A stretch of 64,000 nucleotides of DNA from Anticarsia gemmatalis (lineage: Eukaryota; Arthropoda; Insecta; Lepidoptera; Erebidae), in NCBI RefSeq assembly GCF_050436995.1, contig NC_134765.1, positions 9,699,501 through 9,763,500 on the forward strand. The letters run 5' to 3'. This document shows positions 31,695-42,200 of the stretch, one piece after another. Within the stretch, counting starts at the first letter, position 1, and every line of letters begins with the position of its first letter. The notes below the pieces were generated by a model. That model was not told the origin of the DNA. It worked only from the letters and a program-made list of their open reading frames with translations, and ran no database searches. Both the position numbers and the translations under genes were made by a program.

Positions 31695-31755
31695 CCAAGT
31701 GTTGAATGGGTTCGATTCACATCTTAGACAAATATTTTTGTGATAGATAACGAGA
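31695..31755 (+). mobile_element. SINE head fragment (SINE-C-like)
   Basis: GAATGGGTTCGATTCACATC resembles a polymerase III B box and is followed by AGACAAATATTTTTGTGATA, matching the segment after the B box in SINE-C. A-box half not preserved. Confidence 0.5.
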
Positions 31756-31937
31756 ATTTTTTCTGATACTAGAGGCCTTTTTTATATATATTTCTGAAAA
31801 TAGTAAAATTTTATTGATATTTTATAATCTATTTTAACAATAATAATTAAAACTAAACATAAAATTAATACATTAAATAATAATTTTATATGTACAAACG
31901 AAAAAAATAATAATAAAGGAATTAAACATAAATAAAA

Positions 31938-32108
31938 TTAAAATAAGGCATCATAAAATATCTCCGTATCGCCGTCCTCGGGTAACGTGCCCAGAAGGCT
32001 GGCAGCATTGCCACGTTGAATGGCAATGCTTATTCTTTGCCCTAAGTAAAGGCCAGCCCTCTGGTCACGTGTCGTGCTGACTATTCGGCGGGAGATGTCA
32101 AAGATTTT
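31938..32108 (-). pseudogene. C-terminal coding remnant of an unidentified element or gene
   Basis: The minus strand carries a GC-richer frame that ends at TAA (31938-31940) and reads back through motifs IFDISRRIVSTTRDQRAG, LYLGQRISIAIQRGNAA and SLLGTLPEDGDTEIFYDALF. Upstream it runs into an A-run coding for lysines, and no start or further domain is visible. The composition contrasts sharply with the AT-rich flanks, and the AT-rich 31790-31937 block could be its 3' UTR. I recall similar C-termini in lepidopteran repeat-encoded proteins but cannot name the family. Probably a 5'-truncated retroposed copy. Confidence 0.5.
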
Positions 32109-32164
32109 TTTTTTGCAGATTATTTTTTTCTGAAAATATTATAATAACTATTTTTTTGGGTCCA

Positions 32165-32275
32165 CACTTGACTAGCAATGCGGACTCAGGGCCTAACCCC
32201 TCCCTTATTCCGAGATGAGACCTTTACCTAGCAGTGGGACAGTTACTGTCTGACCCATTACTGCAATGGGTAAAT
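32165..32275 (+). mobile_element. SINE-B tail fragment
   Basis: Forward copy of the tail half: ACTTGACTAGCAATGCGGAC, GGGCCTAACCCCTCCCTTAT and CCTAGCAGTGGGACAGTTAC, ending CATTACTGCAATGGG. The tRNA head is absent, as expected of a 5'-truncated retroposon. Confidence 0.75.
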
Positions 32276-32924
32276 TAATTAAATAACTATTTTGTTACAA
32301 AGGTACCCATTATCTCTATATTAAGGTAAAAGTAGATAGTCATGTCTGTATACCAAGGATATTTCCTATTAAAATATAATATTCCATAACTTAATAACTA
32401 AACTACAGGTCTTGAACCAAAATACAACAAAAATAAAGGCAGATTTTACGAATAACCACTAACAACATCCTTCTTTTGCTTTTTCCAGATACATCCCGTC
32501 GACGTCATATGAGCTGACCGGTTTCAAATATGGATGTCTTTTTGCCAGGATATTGAAGATTAAATCCATGTGTGTTCGTTTACGGCTTGCTTTCCTAGAA
32601 TTATTGGGGTTACAGTTTAACTTGCTTTAAATACATAACATCAAGCCTGTTATGCCTGAAGGTGGAGGCAGAATTGTTTGTATTACAAACATGATTTGCG
32701 ATTTTATATGTTAGTCTCATTTTAGGGGCCGAAAAAATATGTATAGCATTTTATGTATAGCCCCAAAAATATGTATAGCCCGTTAAAAAACGGGCACTTA
32801 AATAAACTCCAGAATACTATTGCTCTATGCGCTTCAGTTGTTTGAAATATAGGAATAAATAAAAATAATATATACTGAATAAGATTCTTACATAAATAAA
32901 AAAAACAATAGCAAATTGCCCGAC
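32276..32924. other. Unrecognised DNA with small hairpin and ATGTATAGC triplication
   Basis: ATGTATAGC occurs three times between 32738 and 32780, the last followed by the hairpin GCCCGTT-AAAA-AACGGGC (32778-32795). The stem is a perfect 7-bp repeat. It may be the terminus of an unrecognised element. Confidence 0.45.
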
Positions 32925-32990
32925 GCGGGAATTAAACCGCGGGACCACGTGATCAGCATTTTTGAGTTCACAGTGTACTCAAAATATATT
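32925..32990 (-). mobile_element. SINE-D head fragment
   Basis: GCCCGACGCGGGAATTAAAC, then CGCGGGACCACGTGATCAGC, is the inverse of the SINE-D B-box region. The body is not recognisable. Confidence 0.5.
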
Positions 32991-33304
32991 CACATATATT
33001 AAATATTCAGTTTTCTACTACTAGTTGTTAATAACAATCGGGTATTTGGGTACCATCTGGTCCCGTCTATGATATATTACCCCATGACATCCCATGGGCG
33101 TCATAGAGGTCACTAAGTGATTAAATCTATTATCATTATTAGATATTAATACAATTATTTTATCAAACGGTAATTTATGACTCATTGGCAAAACTATTAA
33201 CTTCCTACGCTCAACTTTTTGATAACAAACTACAGAAAAAACGTATATTTTTCAATAACTATTCAATGTAATAACGTTGGAAAACAGGATATATTTAAAT
33301 TCAA

Positions 33305-33370
33305 TATTAGAGGTTTGTGGGTTTGATTCCCACCCGTAACAATTACATGTTTGTGTTATTCATAAGCTTT
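33305..33370 (+). mobile_element. SINE head fragment
   Basis: GGTTTGTGGGTTTGATTCCC is a B-box-like block followed by ACCCGTAACAATTACATG. It resembles SINE-A/SINE-C heads, but the family cannot be decided. Confidence 0.45.
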
Positions 33371-33739
33371 TAATACTTTGTGTCGATTGTAAAAGAGGAG
33401 ATATACTAGATTAATTTCTAGCACCAAAATTGTGCCTTAAAATATGACCTACAAAATGTTTTTAGGGCATCTAAAAATATTTTCTAGGTCATATTTTATC
33501 CCATATTTATAAAAAGTAAAACTTTATACCACGCTCTAAAAACTATTTTGCTCTTAGAGTAAAAACAATCAGCAATCCTTTTTATATTTTCACTTACAGT
33601 TTCTGGGAAATATTCACCAATAAAACCACACATTTTACGAATTGTTACATTCAAAATATCTACCTGACGACAAATCAACGAGTAGTGGCAACTCGCGACT
33701 TACCTATTTTTCATGTTTTCACATCATTTTTTACTTCTA
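33371..33739. other. Unrecognised DNA
   Basis: Nothing supported. Confidence 0.35.
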
Positions 33740-34000
33740 CTAAACTCTTGCTATGCAGCCATAGCGTGATGTTATACAGCCAAAAGATAAGTATGTATCG
33801 TATAGGTAAAGTAAGATAAATAGATATTGAGAGCGTATCTCGCCAACAAGCGAATGAGCTTGGCGAGTAAATATGTCAAAAGCTGTTGTACTATCCATTT
33901 TATAAATGAAAAAACTTTAATAATTATTCAATTCGGACCAGTAGTTCCCGAGATAAGTGCGTTCAAACAAACAAACTCTTTTTTGTATTATAAGTATAGA
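33740..34000 (-). mobile_element. Hel-A fragment with internal insertion
   Basis: The left part has CAGCCATAGCGTGATGTTAT. After about 130 bp of unrelated DNA the right part has ATTCGGACCAGTAGTTCCCG and AGATAAGTGCGTTCAAACAA. Both ends are incomplete. Confidence 0.55.
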
Positions 34001-35079
34001 TTACCGGCCGATTTGTACCGTTTTATTAGAAATACCATTGAACTATCCAAGTCTGAGGGCTACAGGCATCCCGCGGAATGTCACTGGGGTCACAACGCCT
34101 CAACTGACAAACCTTTTTGTTACAATTTAGGATATTTTATACATTACATCGGTATTGGTATCCCTTTGTGAGTTGAGATGAATAAATTAGCTTTTTGTGG
34201 GTAGTTTTGAAGGACGATTTGTACTTGTGTCGAGGTTTTCACACGTTTTGAAATATTGTGCCTGACGGGGTCTTTTAAAATAGGGTCTCAAAAACGTATT
34301 TAAAATGTCAAATGGTTTTTAAATCCTGCACAGATTTTAAAATTTATAACAAGAAAAGTGAAAAATATTGAAAACGAGAGCTTTATTGTTATGATGCTCT
34401 CATTCTATTATTTTCGACATGGTTGGCAACAATTATTTCTTAACTTACCTATTTGGTTTAAATTAGGTTCTATAATCACTAAAGTAACGAAAGCCCTAAT
34501 AAATTATATAAATTACTAGTTTATGACTTAAAACTTCCTATATTTTGTCATTAGTAACTAACATCACATAGACTTGCATGTTTAAATTTGAACCATATTC
34601 CTTGAAATCTAAATTAAAAAATTATCAGCTTTTATATCCTATATCACGTGATGGTAAGTTACAACGATGATACCCATTTATTCTAGTTTTAAAGCTACTT
34701 TAGCAAACATTTTAGTTTCTATTTACAGATGTAAAAATCCCTACCAAAGTGTAAAGATTCATAGCTTCATTCATTGAGTAGAAACAGCGGTTGTTGTAAT
34801 ATTTCCCCGCGGTTGACTTTAACAACTCACGCACGATAACGCACAGCTGAAATAACCTATGTTTCAATATAACTTAGGTTTTTTCACGCAGATTTATTGC
34901 GATTTGTTAGAACACGGCTAATGAATTTTATTTACTTTTTCAAACTGTAGTTGTGATATATAAATATAATATTTTAGTTCACTTACTTTTAATTAAGAAC
35001 GGAAATCAATCTGCTTATAACCAGGGAAAGTTTCAAAGAGATTTCGTAATCTTTAATTTGTCATATTATTTGCATTTAA
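34001..35079. other. Unrecognised AT-rich DNA
   Basis: No gene or family recognised. Confidence 0.4.
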
Positions 35080-35242
35080 CGTAGTGTTGGCAGGCCCCCC
35101 ACAAGATGGACCGACGACCTGGTAAGGGTTGCCGGAGTCCGATGGATGAGGGCGGCCCAGGACCGGTCCTATTGGCGCTCGATGGGGGAGGCCTTTGTCC
35201 AGCAGTGGACGATTCCCGGCTGAGATGATGATGATGATGATG
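35080..35242 (+). mobile_element. RTE-type LINE, 5'-truncated copy with 12-bp target duplication
   Basis: The frame reads GRPPTRWTDDLVRVAG, VRWMRAAQDRSYWRSMG and EAFVQQWTIPG to a TGA, the conserved C-terminal end of RTE-clade reverse transcriptases. A (GAT)n tail follows. It is flanked by ATTTGCATTTAA at 35068-35079 and 35243-35254, a perfect 12-bp target-site duplication, showing insertion by target-primed reverse transcription as a truncated copy. Confidence 0.93.
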
Positions 35243-35254
35243 ATTTGCATTTAA

Positions 35255-35459
35255 TATTCAAAATCATTAGCTTTCTTCTTAACCTAACGGAATATTACTT
35301 AGACACCTGATCATTTACTATCCTCTTAAACGAGTTTGTAAACTAATTAGAAGAAAAGTATTTTAATGAAAAAAACTACTGAATGTTTAACACCCATAAA
35401 ACGATCAATAGATTTGCACACCATAGCAGAAGTCTGAAACACTCAATTTTTTGAGCCTA
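35255..35459. other. Unrecognised DNA
   Basis: Nothing supported. Confidence 0.35.
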
Positions 35460-35565
35460 GCCTTTCTTACAAACTATGTTGGAAATGGCTTTCAGTCTCA
35501 CCGGATGCTGTTGAATATCAGTATTTTACATGGGGAGACTGTCTATCGGACCTCCACAACACAGA
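35460..35565 (-). repeat. Repeat D fragment, reverse
   Basis: CAAACTATGTTGGAAATGGC, TTTCAGTCTCACCGGATGC and CTATCGGACCTCCACAAC match the start of the 9076 copy. Confidence 0.65.
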
Positions 35566-35999
35566 AAAACTCTATTGATTAGCACAATAAAAAAAATAGC
35601 ATTCTTCATCTGCCTTTTAATACAAGAAACACAATAAAACACACAATCCGTTTCATTACATCTCTCATTCATTGATCCCTTGAATGAACACTGTTTCAAT
35701 CGATACACCGATTATTTTTACTTCAAAATAGAACTGTTTGCAATCAGGTAAACAGACAGACAACCGACACACGTAAATTTAGATAGAAATAACAAATAAT
35801 GCTTAGGTTCAGTCTACAAAGGATCGTTGAGTAACATGTTGCTTTTGGGAAGATATTGTGAAATGTTGGAATAAACGATTTGATTTTAAAGTTTAATGCC
35901 TATTTTACCAACATTTATGCAAAGTCGAAGATGTCGAGAGCTCAAAACAAATATACGGGTTGTATTATAATATAATATGCGGATGGTATGTACACTTAT
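35566..35999. other. Unrecognised DNA
   Basis: Short frames only. Confidence 0.35.
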
Positions 36000-36170
36000 A
36001 CGATGCTGACCACGAGGTCTTGGGTTCGTTTTCCGGGTCGGGCAAAGTGGTATTGGTCTTTTTTAATTTATATTATAATATTTCTCATTAGTAGCCTGGC
36101 GTTCGGTAACGTGTCACGTTTATGCCAATAAACTCGTCCCTTATTACATAGGACTGACCTTAATTGCGAA
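36000..36170 (+). mobile_element. SINE-D, forward copy
   Basis: B-box region CGAGGTCTTGGGTTCGTTTT, then CCGGGTCGGGCAAAGTG. The body AGCCTGGCGTTCGGTAACGT leads to the ACATAGGAC segment. The same order is seen at 48230-48425. The A-box part is diverged. Confidence 0.65.
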
Positions 36171-36274
36171 ACGTGAGTATATTTTATTACACCTATGCCT
36201 GCATCTTAGAGTATATCAATCGTGATATTATTTATGTATATAAGTATGTACTCCTAAAAGTATGTTATTCTGAT

Positions 36275-36345
36275 TTTGAATCCTCATCAACCTCTTGCAT
36301 GAGAGGCGACTGCTTATACCACTCGGCTAACACTGTTAGCGTTAC
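36275..36345 (-). mobile_element. SINE-B head fragment
   Basis: ACCACTCGGCTAACACTGTT is the inverse of an A box (TTAGCCGAGTGG). A degraded B box (GGATTCAAAATC on the minus strand) lies to its left. Confidence 0.5.
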
Positions 36346-37017
36346 ATTAAAGTTTAAACCAAACTACCAGTGTACACGACCCTAACATGAAATAATCCGG
36401 AATGATATTTATTTATGTTGAGCGATGCCGGGCGCTTGCCTTGTATAGAGATAACACCCGTGTTTATTTGTCAAGTCCGTTTTATTGTTGACGCTACACA
36501 GTACCGACAGCAGGAACTATCGATATATTTTGGAAATATATTGGCTTAAGGTAAACTTTGCTTCTGAACTTGTGCATTGTACAGTCATCTTGCGACTTCG
36601 GTCAGTGCTACGCGGCCGAAACGTCAAGCAAATCGAAGGTAAATAATTATTAAAATTGATGATGTTTTTACCCGTTTTTAAGTGAAAACAGAAAAACGTA
36701 GTTCTATAAATCAACAGAAATAAGCTACTACATAATGAATTGCTTTTGGAAGTTTAAAATATAAAAAAGCTAAAGCAGTAAAAGCTGAAAACCGATGGAG
36801 CTGAAAGCTAAAATCACTCGTATATTTTAGAATAAAACATAGTAAAGTTAAGCTAATTTAGTCCCACATACATTACAATTAGCAAGAACTTAAAATACTT
36901 AGTTCAGTTATACGGGCAAAAATATGTGTGCGAACACTGCGAACTAAAAACTGTACATTTTAGCTAACTTTTTAAGATTTGAGTTAGGTTAGCTATAGTG
37001 TAGCTTCCCATTTCACT
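36346..37017. other. Non-coding DNA with repeat G copy
   Basis: Repeat G lies at 36596-36660 (GCGGCCGAAACGTCAAGCAA, then ATCGAAGGTAAATAATTATT). The remainder is unrecognised. Confidence 0.5.
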
Positions 37018-37125
37018 AATCTGTATCCCACTGCTGGGCACATGAATCCATCGTTATGAAAGAGAGGCTAGGCCTTATTAGACCATGCTGCCTTGTGTAG
37101 GATTTTCTATTTCTTAAAGGCCCCT
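37018..37125 (-). mobile_element. SINE-B tail fragment
   Basis: TGTATCCCACTGCTGGGCAC, GAGAGGCTAGGCCTTATTAG and CCATGCTGCC match the tail half of SINE-B in reverse, 38 bp before a SINE-A. Confidence 0.6.
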
Positions 37126-37162
37126 TCTCCTCCCCGTTTGCCTTCTGCTCTTTAAAAAGTGT

Positions 37163-37370
37163 GACTGCCTCCGTGGCGCAGTGATTTAGGTCACCACGCC
37201 GCTACCATTGCGTCGGGTGGTCGGGGTTCGATTCCCATATTTGGTGCGATACATAATAATTGTTTCGGGTCTGGTTGTACTTTGTGTCCGTTATTTGTAT
37301 GTTTGTAAATGTCTCCGCAACACAAAAGTAATTCTCAATACGGGATTTGTCTTATAAAAAAACAAAAAAA
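37163..37370 (+). mobile_element. SINE-A, full-length
   Basis: Begins GACTGCCTCCGTGGCGCAGT (A box), with B box GGTCGGGGTTCGATTCCCAT. The body GTTTCGGGTCTGGTTGTAC is followed by the end ATACGGGATTTGTC and an A-rich tail (37356-37370). It lacks the AATTATTTGTGCG half of the body duplicate seen in other copies. Confidence 0.88.
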
Positions 37371-37847
37371 GAAGATAATGATTTGGTACACCTTACAAAG
37401 TATTTTAAATAAGTATACGATTATAATTAATTTAACCTTTTCAGTAGCTCACATTTAAACAATAATACTTCTTTCAGTGGGTGGTAAAATACAGTTCGTT
37501 GTTCTAGAATGATCTGCGTTTACGTAAAAAAACATTGTTTTCAAAACAATACGAATGTCGTATGAAACCTTATATCCCATAAAGGTTTCCTCACGATGTT
37601 TTGTTTACAGCTATTCTTATTTTCGTAAACTCATTGTCGAGAAGTAAAACTTTGTGAGGCTATTTTATTCTGACTAGAACTTGGCTTAATTGCGAGTCAT
37701 TTGAAAGATGTGCTTCAAAATACACTACCGTGAATATTATTTTTACTTAGTTGTTATAAATTATAATACTGTTGACATCTACCTCTCTTTTTTTGCTATG
37801 CATCCCATAACAATATGGCAGTGGGTTTATATTCATACATTTATTTA
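37371..37847. other. Unrecognised DNA
   Basis: A CCTCACGATGTTTTGTTTAC at about 37589 recalls the SINE-B centre, but flanks do not match. Confidence 0.35.
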
Positions 37848-37957
37848 GGGTATGCAAAAGTCCCCAACCTGCACTTGGTCAGCGTGGTGGACTCAAGGCC
37901 TCGCCTCTCCCTCGTTTGGGAGGAGATCCTTCCCCTACAGTGGGACAGTAATGGGTT
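37848..37957 (+). mobile_element. SINE-B tail, 5'-truncated
   Basis: Clean tail half: GTATGCAAAAGTCCCCAACC, CAGCGTGGTGGACTCAAGG, GTTTGGGAGGAGATCC and ACAGTGGGACAGTAATGGG. Little divergence from other copies. Confidence 0.8.
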
Positions 37958-39239
37958 TAAAAAAATCTGTCTATTAGTAAAAACCACAAAAAAATCCGAT
38001 ATGTAGTTTTATGTTTATTGTAAACAAATAAACAGGAGGAGATGCGAGTGGGAGGAATTCGTTTTGAAATATAACATTCTTGTTTAATTGGCAGACGCGC
38101 GCTAGATATCAGTTTTACAATATTATCCACTGTTATTCCCCATTAAAATATTCCAGAAATATTCTATTCCAACTAAATGTTGACTCAGAAACTAATATTT
38201 AGATAAACAAGTAACAGAAATTAAACCGAAAGGAATTAGGTACTGTTATATACAATTTATAAGGGTGAACGTGGGCCGTGTTTACGTAATTAGTACGATA
38301 AATTTAACAACACATAATTCGGTAAAATATAATTATTAACTGAAAATTGAGTATTTGGGTTTGGTGAATTTTCGTAGTAGCTTTTTTGCTTGGAAATACG
38401 ATGTGAATATTACGAATTACAATCAGTTTTTTGATATAACTATTGTACTTTACTATGCTTCTGCTGTTCTACACTAACAGGCATGAATACACAAACATTT
38501 GTACATTGTGTTTTGTTATGTTATTTTATTTTCCGCATTTGAGAATACGATATCCTTATCACTTATAGTCTTTAGATGGGTGACCTATCAATATATTTTA
38601 GGTTTGCTTAGCGGGTAAACCCGGTAAATCATGAATATCAGTGATCCGAGTTGTACCAAGTACAATTTTTTACCAAAAACCAATTCTGATTTTCGAATTT
38701 TATAAACTCTTTGTTCCTCCAAAATAATATCACGTATTGGTTACCATACTTATTTATTTTTAAGCTATTTTTTTTGGAAAAATAAGTTACAAACCAAACA
38801 ACTGACATCTACAATAGTTTGCAAATAACTTTTATTTTCATACAGTCATGAAAATATGAAATATTTTTACGATCAAATAAACTGAAATTCACATCGACTG
38901 TAAACGCGTTTTATTACAAATAGCGTTAAAATTTCAAGTAAATACACATAAATATGTTGATTTTAGTAATAAAATAAAGTGGAAATACTATAAAATACTT
39001 TTCGTTATATTTTGATGGCCATATAAAAGTTGAATTAATCGGTTTTCAGAAATGCCATTGGGGATTCCAGTTATTATTTAAGTATCAAAAATCATATGTA
39101 AGTTTAGTATTTAATGTCAATTCCGAATGGAATTATTTCGTACTCAATCATAGTTTTAAAATTAATAATGACTGATCCATACATTTTCATTATACAGGCT
39201 TGTAACAAAAAACGAATCCACATAGTTCCATAAAATAAA
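37958..39239. other. Unrecognised AT-rich DNA
   Basis: No supported feature. Confidence 0.4.
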
Positions 39240-39405
39240 GGGTGAGTCTTTTGCCCTTTACTGAACACGTTACCAAACTCCGAGCTACGGTTAAAAAATC
39301 CTGTATAAATTTAAAGCTTAAAATCTTGCTGAATCCGGGAATAGAACCTGGGACTTTGCGATCAGAAGTTCACCAACTAGACCACAAAAGCAGTCACTAG
39401 CATCA
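39240..39405 (-). mobile_element. SINE-D, near-complete reverse copy
   Basis: On the minus strand the head reads GTGGTCTAGTTGGTGAACTT (A box TGGTCTAGTTGG) and then CCCAGGTTCTATTCCCGG (B box with one change). The body reaches the segment GTAACGTGTTCAGTAAAGGG. A tRNA-derived head with polymerase III boxes supports the SINE call. Confidence 0.75.
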
Positions 39406-39897
39406 AAATGGCAACTTTTCGTCATCTTCAAAAGAAAAATATCCCAATTTTATCAAAAATAAAACTGACATAGTACGTAAATCTAACTATCTAACGGTAC
39501 CGATAGATACGGTTGGTGGGCGACGTAAACATTTACCTTCTATTATACCACCGGCAAGTTTCTAATACATTTGTCTTTAATACAATACATTTATAGAGTG
39601 CAAAACGATATTGTTTTGGCTAGTGTGTTTTTAGAAGCTTATATTGTTTTTGGATCTTATTTTTGTAGCAGCTTCAGTTGGTAACTATGTGAACTCGATT
39701 GAGCTCTGAGTCAATATCAGTTATTTACCACGTGTCCATTTTGAAAGTGCGTTGTAGGTTATATAATGCAATCAAACTCAGGTGAAAATGTTATCTCTGG
39801 GGTATACCTAACTAAGTATTTTTTCGAGGACTTAAATGAATTTCAACTTTTCGATACAAAAATATGATGTCAATTTTATTTTGCTTTTCTTTTCATG
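39406..39897. other. Unrecognised DNA
   Basis: Nothing supported. Confidence 0.35.
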
Positions 39898-40000
39898 TAT
39901 TATTGTGGTGACCTCACATCCAGAAGTTATAAGTTCGATTCCCAACCGGAGCAAATATTTGTGTTATCCACAAATAGTTACTTCAGTTTCAAATTTTGTT
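39898..40000 (+). mobile_element. SINE head fragment (SINE-A/C-like)
   Basis: ATAAGTTCGATTCCCAACCG is B-box-like and is followed by ATTTGTGTTATCCACAAATA, a block shared with SINE-A. The A-box half is diverged. Confidence 0.5.
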
Positions 40001-41452
40001 TGTTTGCACGTTTCTAAGCTTTCCTACGATACAGATATAGCGTTACTTTCAAATCAATACAAGTCTATAAATACCAACCTAGTTATAGATGTCGCCAAAC
40101 AACTTGAACATAATTTGCTGTATTAGAAAGTAAACAGAGTATAGAGCCAGTGCAGAGGACACTTGGTTGGCTGTTATACCAGTCGGGTGGCCGAAGCTGA
40201 AACGCCCTCGCCTTTGCGTAACACTATTATACCTAAACTGATCTAAAAATCGTTCACTAAGATTTAGCGAAACTGTTCAAGTTGTTTGGCGGCACCTATA
40301 CCTTTTAAACAGCAAAACCCTATAGATATATCAAAATATCTTCTCTAAAAGTCTTAAAATTTCCTTTCTTTCACAAGGTATGACCCAAAAGCATTAGAAT
40401 AAGGTAACAAACATCCCAACTGCACAACTTTTGCTTCGTCGTTATCTGAACTGCTCTTTTCAACTTATTCGCGAACCAATAAATTTCTGGACGTGCACTG
40501 AATAACAAGTGACAATGTTATTTATATCCTGAAAGTACTGTTTTTGCTGAACTTATAGGTATAATAAAACAATAATACCTTTGTTCATGTGAGATAGATA
40601 ATGTTTGGATAATATAATAGTGGGGAAGGTTCTGGCAAAAAAAAAATACAAGAAAAATCCCGAACATATGAACCTTGTTCTTTGGTGTGAATTTAAAATA
40701 TCCTTCCTTCGGTTATCTTTGAACAAGAATTCAAAATTGTCTAAACACTTTTGATAGGTAATACTTCCGTTTCGGAAATCTGGTTTCTCTTGGGTAGAAA
40801 CTCAAAGCTTTAAACTATTACGATACAACTACTTTTTTGAGTCTGTTTGTTTGTCTGTCTGTTATATTTTAACAGCAAAACCTTTTGATAGTTGATGCCC
40901 CGGGATCAAACATAGAACAAAAGATTGCACGTAATTAGACACGAGTACCCATCTTAATAAAGTCCTTGGATTTGAACCGACGACCTACTTATACGTGTTA
41001 CTAACTACCGTCTTGTCGTAAACATTTCTCGGTTGTTTCTAAGAAGCAGTGTTAATTAGTATCAATATTGTATCTATACTACTAGCGTAAGATAAGATAA
41101 TAATTAATACTATGTAACCATTAGTTGCAATAAATAAAGAGCTAATTAATTATATGTAACCAATATTAGTTGCTAGAAATAACATGTGTCAAGAAACACT
41201 GCATTTGTTTTTTATCTTCTATCTATGTTTTTAATTAATACAGTACTATGTAATGTAGACAAGTCCCCAGGGTAAAACAAGAAGCCAGGATGAAGTCAGA
41301 AACGATGACTTTACCAGCTTTCCTAGTCATGGAGGTCTGTAACTCAAACTTTCAATCACTGACAATTTAATGACAAAAAACTCGAGAATAACTTTACCGA
41401 ATCGGGATGCCAACCCCAGACCTCTGACAGGTATTCGAATACATCTATAATC
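40001..41452. other. Unrecognised DNA
   Basis: A GC-richer patch at 40150-40220 (GCCAGTGCAGAGGACACTTG, GGTGGCCGAAGCTGAAACGC) stands out but has no recognisable identity. No frame with motifs. Confidence 0.35.
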
Positions 41453-41715
41453 TATACTAATCTATACTAATATTATAAAGCTGAAGAGTTTGTTTGTTTG
41501 TTTGTTTGTTTGAACGCGCTAATCTCAGGAACTACTGGTCCGATTTGAAAAATTCTTTTAGTGTTAGATAGCCCATTTATACGAGGCTATAGGCTATATA
41601 TCATCACGCTACGACCAATAGGAGCAGAGTACCAGTAAAAAATGTTACAAAAACGGGAAAAATGATGACCCATTCCCTCTTATGTGACGCAAGCAAAGTT
41701 GCGCGGGTCAGCTAG
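41453..41715 (+). mobile_element. Hel-A Helitron, complete, with repeated 5' end
   Basis: Starts with about three tandem versions of TCTATACTAA before ATATTATAAAGCTGAAGAG. It has a GTTTGTTTG tract, the body CGCTACGACCAATAGGAGCA, and ends CAAAGTTGCGCGGGTCAG then CTAG followed by host T. All Helitron landmarks are present (5' TC after A, 3' hairpin, CTAG); no protein is encoded. Confidence 0.88.
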
Positions 41716-42044
41716 TTACCTATAAGCCAAAAAGGCAATGAATCAGTGAACTAATGATACACACAAACTATATTTTCTAAGCAAGAAAATGTTCGTAAAT
41801 TAAAGGCATGTGACGTCATCCTTCATAAAGGAATTCACTTTACATTTTTTCTCATAAAAGGCAAAGACAATCGGCATATACAGTATGAATTTATAATTAA
41901 TTTGTATTGTTTATACAGTGTGTCCCAACTGCAACGTTTGTCGGCCGCCGTCTCTGTTGTATGGTACAATATATACTAAGCTTTAGTAAACAGTAAACAC
42001 CCCTGAATTATTTTTTGTTGGTTTCATTAAGTTTCTTTATTTAA
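41716..42044. other. Unrecognised DNA
   Basis: Includes a small GC patch TCGGCCGCCGTCTCTG; no gene. Confidence 0.35.
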
Positions 42045-42200
42045 AAGTGGCCTGGAGTTTCTTGCCAGCTCTTCTCATTGGCCCTACCTTCCGAACTGGC
42101 GGTAAATTCACTCTCTGTATCATTGACTATCATTTGATAAGTGTCAGCATTTGACCTATATGAATAAATGATTTGATTTTGAATTTGAATAATTAATATA
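42045..42200 (+). repeat. Repeat F (LINE 3' UTR), forward copy
   Basis: CTTGCCAGCTCTTCTCATTG, CTACCTTCCGAACTGGCGG and ATGAATAAATGATTTGATTT form a LINE-type 3' UTR whose AATAAA leads into a GATTTGATTTTGA tail. The inverse copy is at 51657-51790. This is a common 3' end in insect LINEs; the coding part is missing. Confidence 0.75.
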
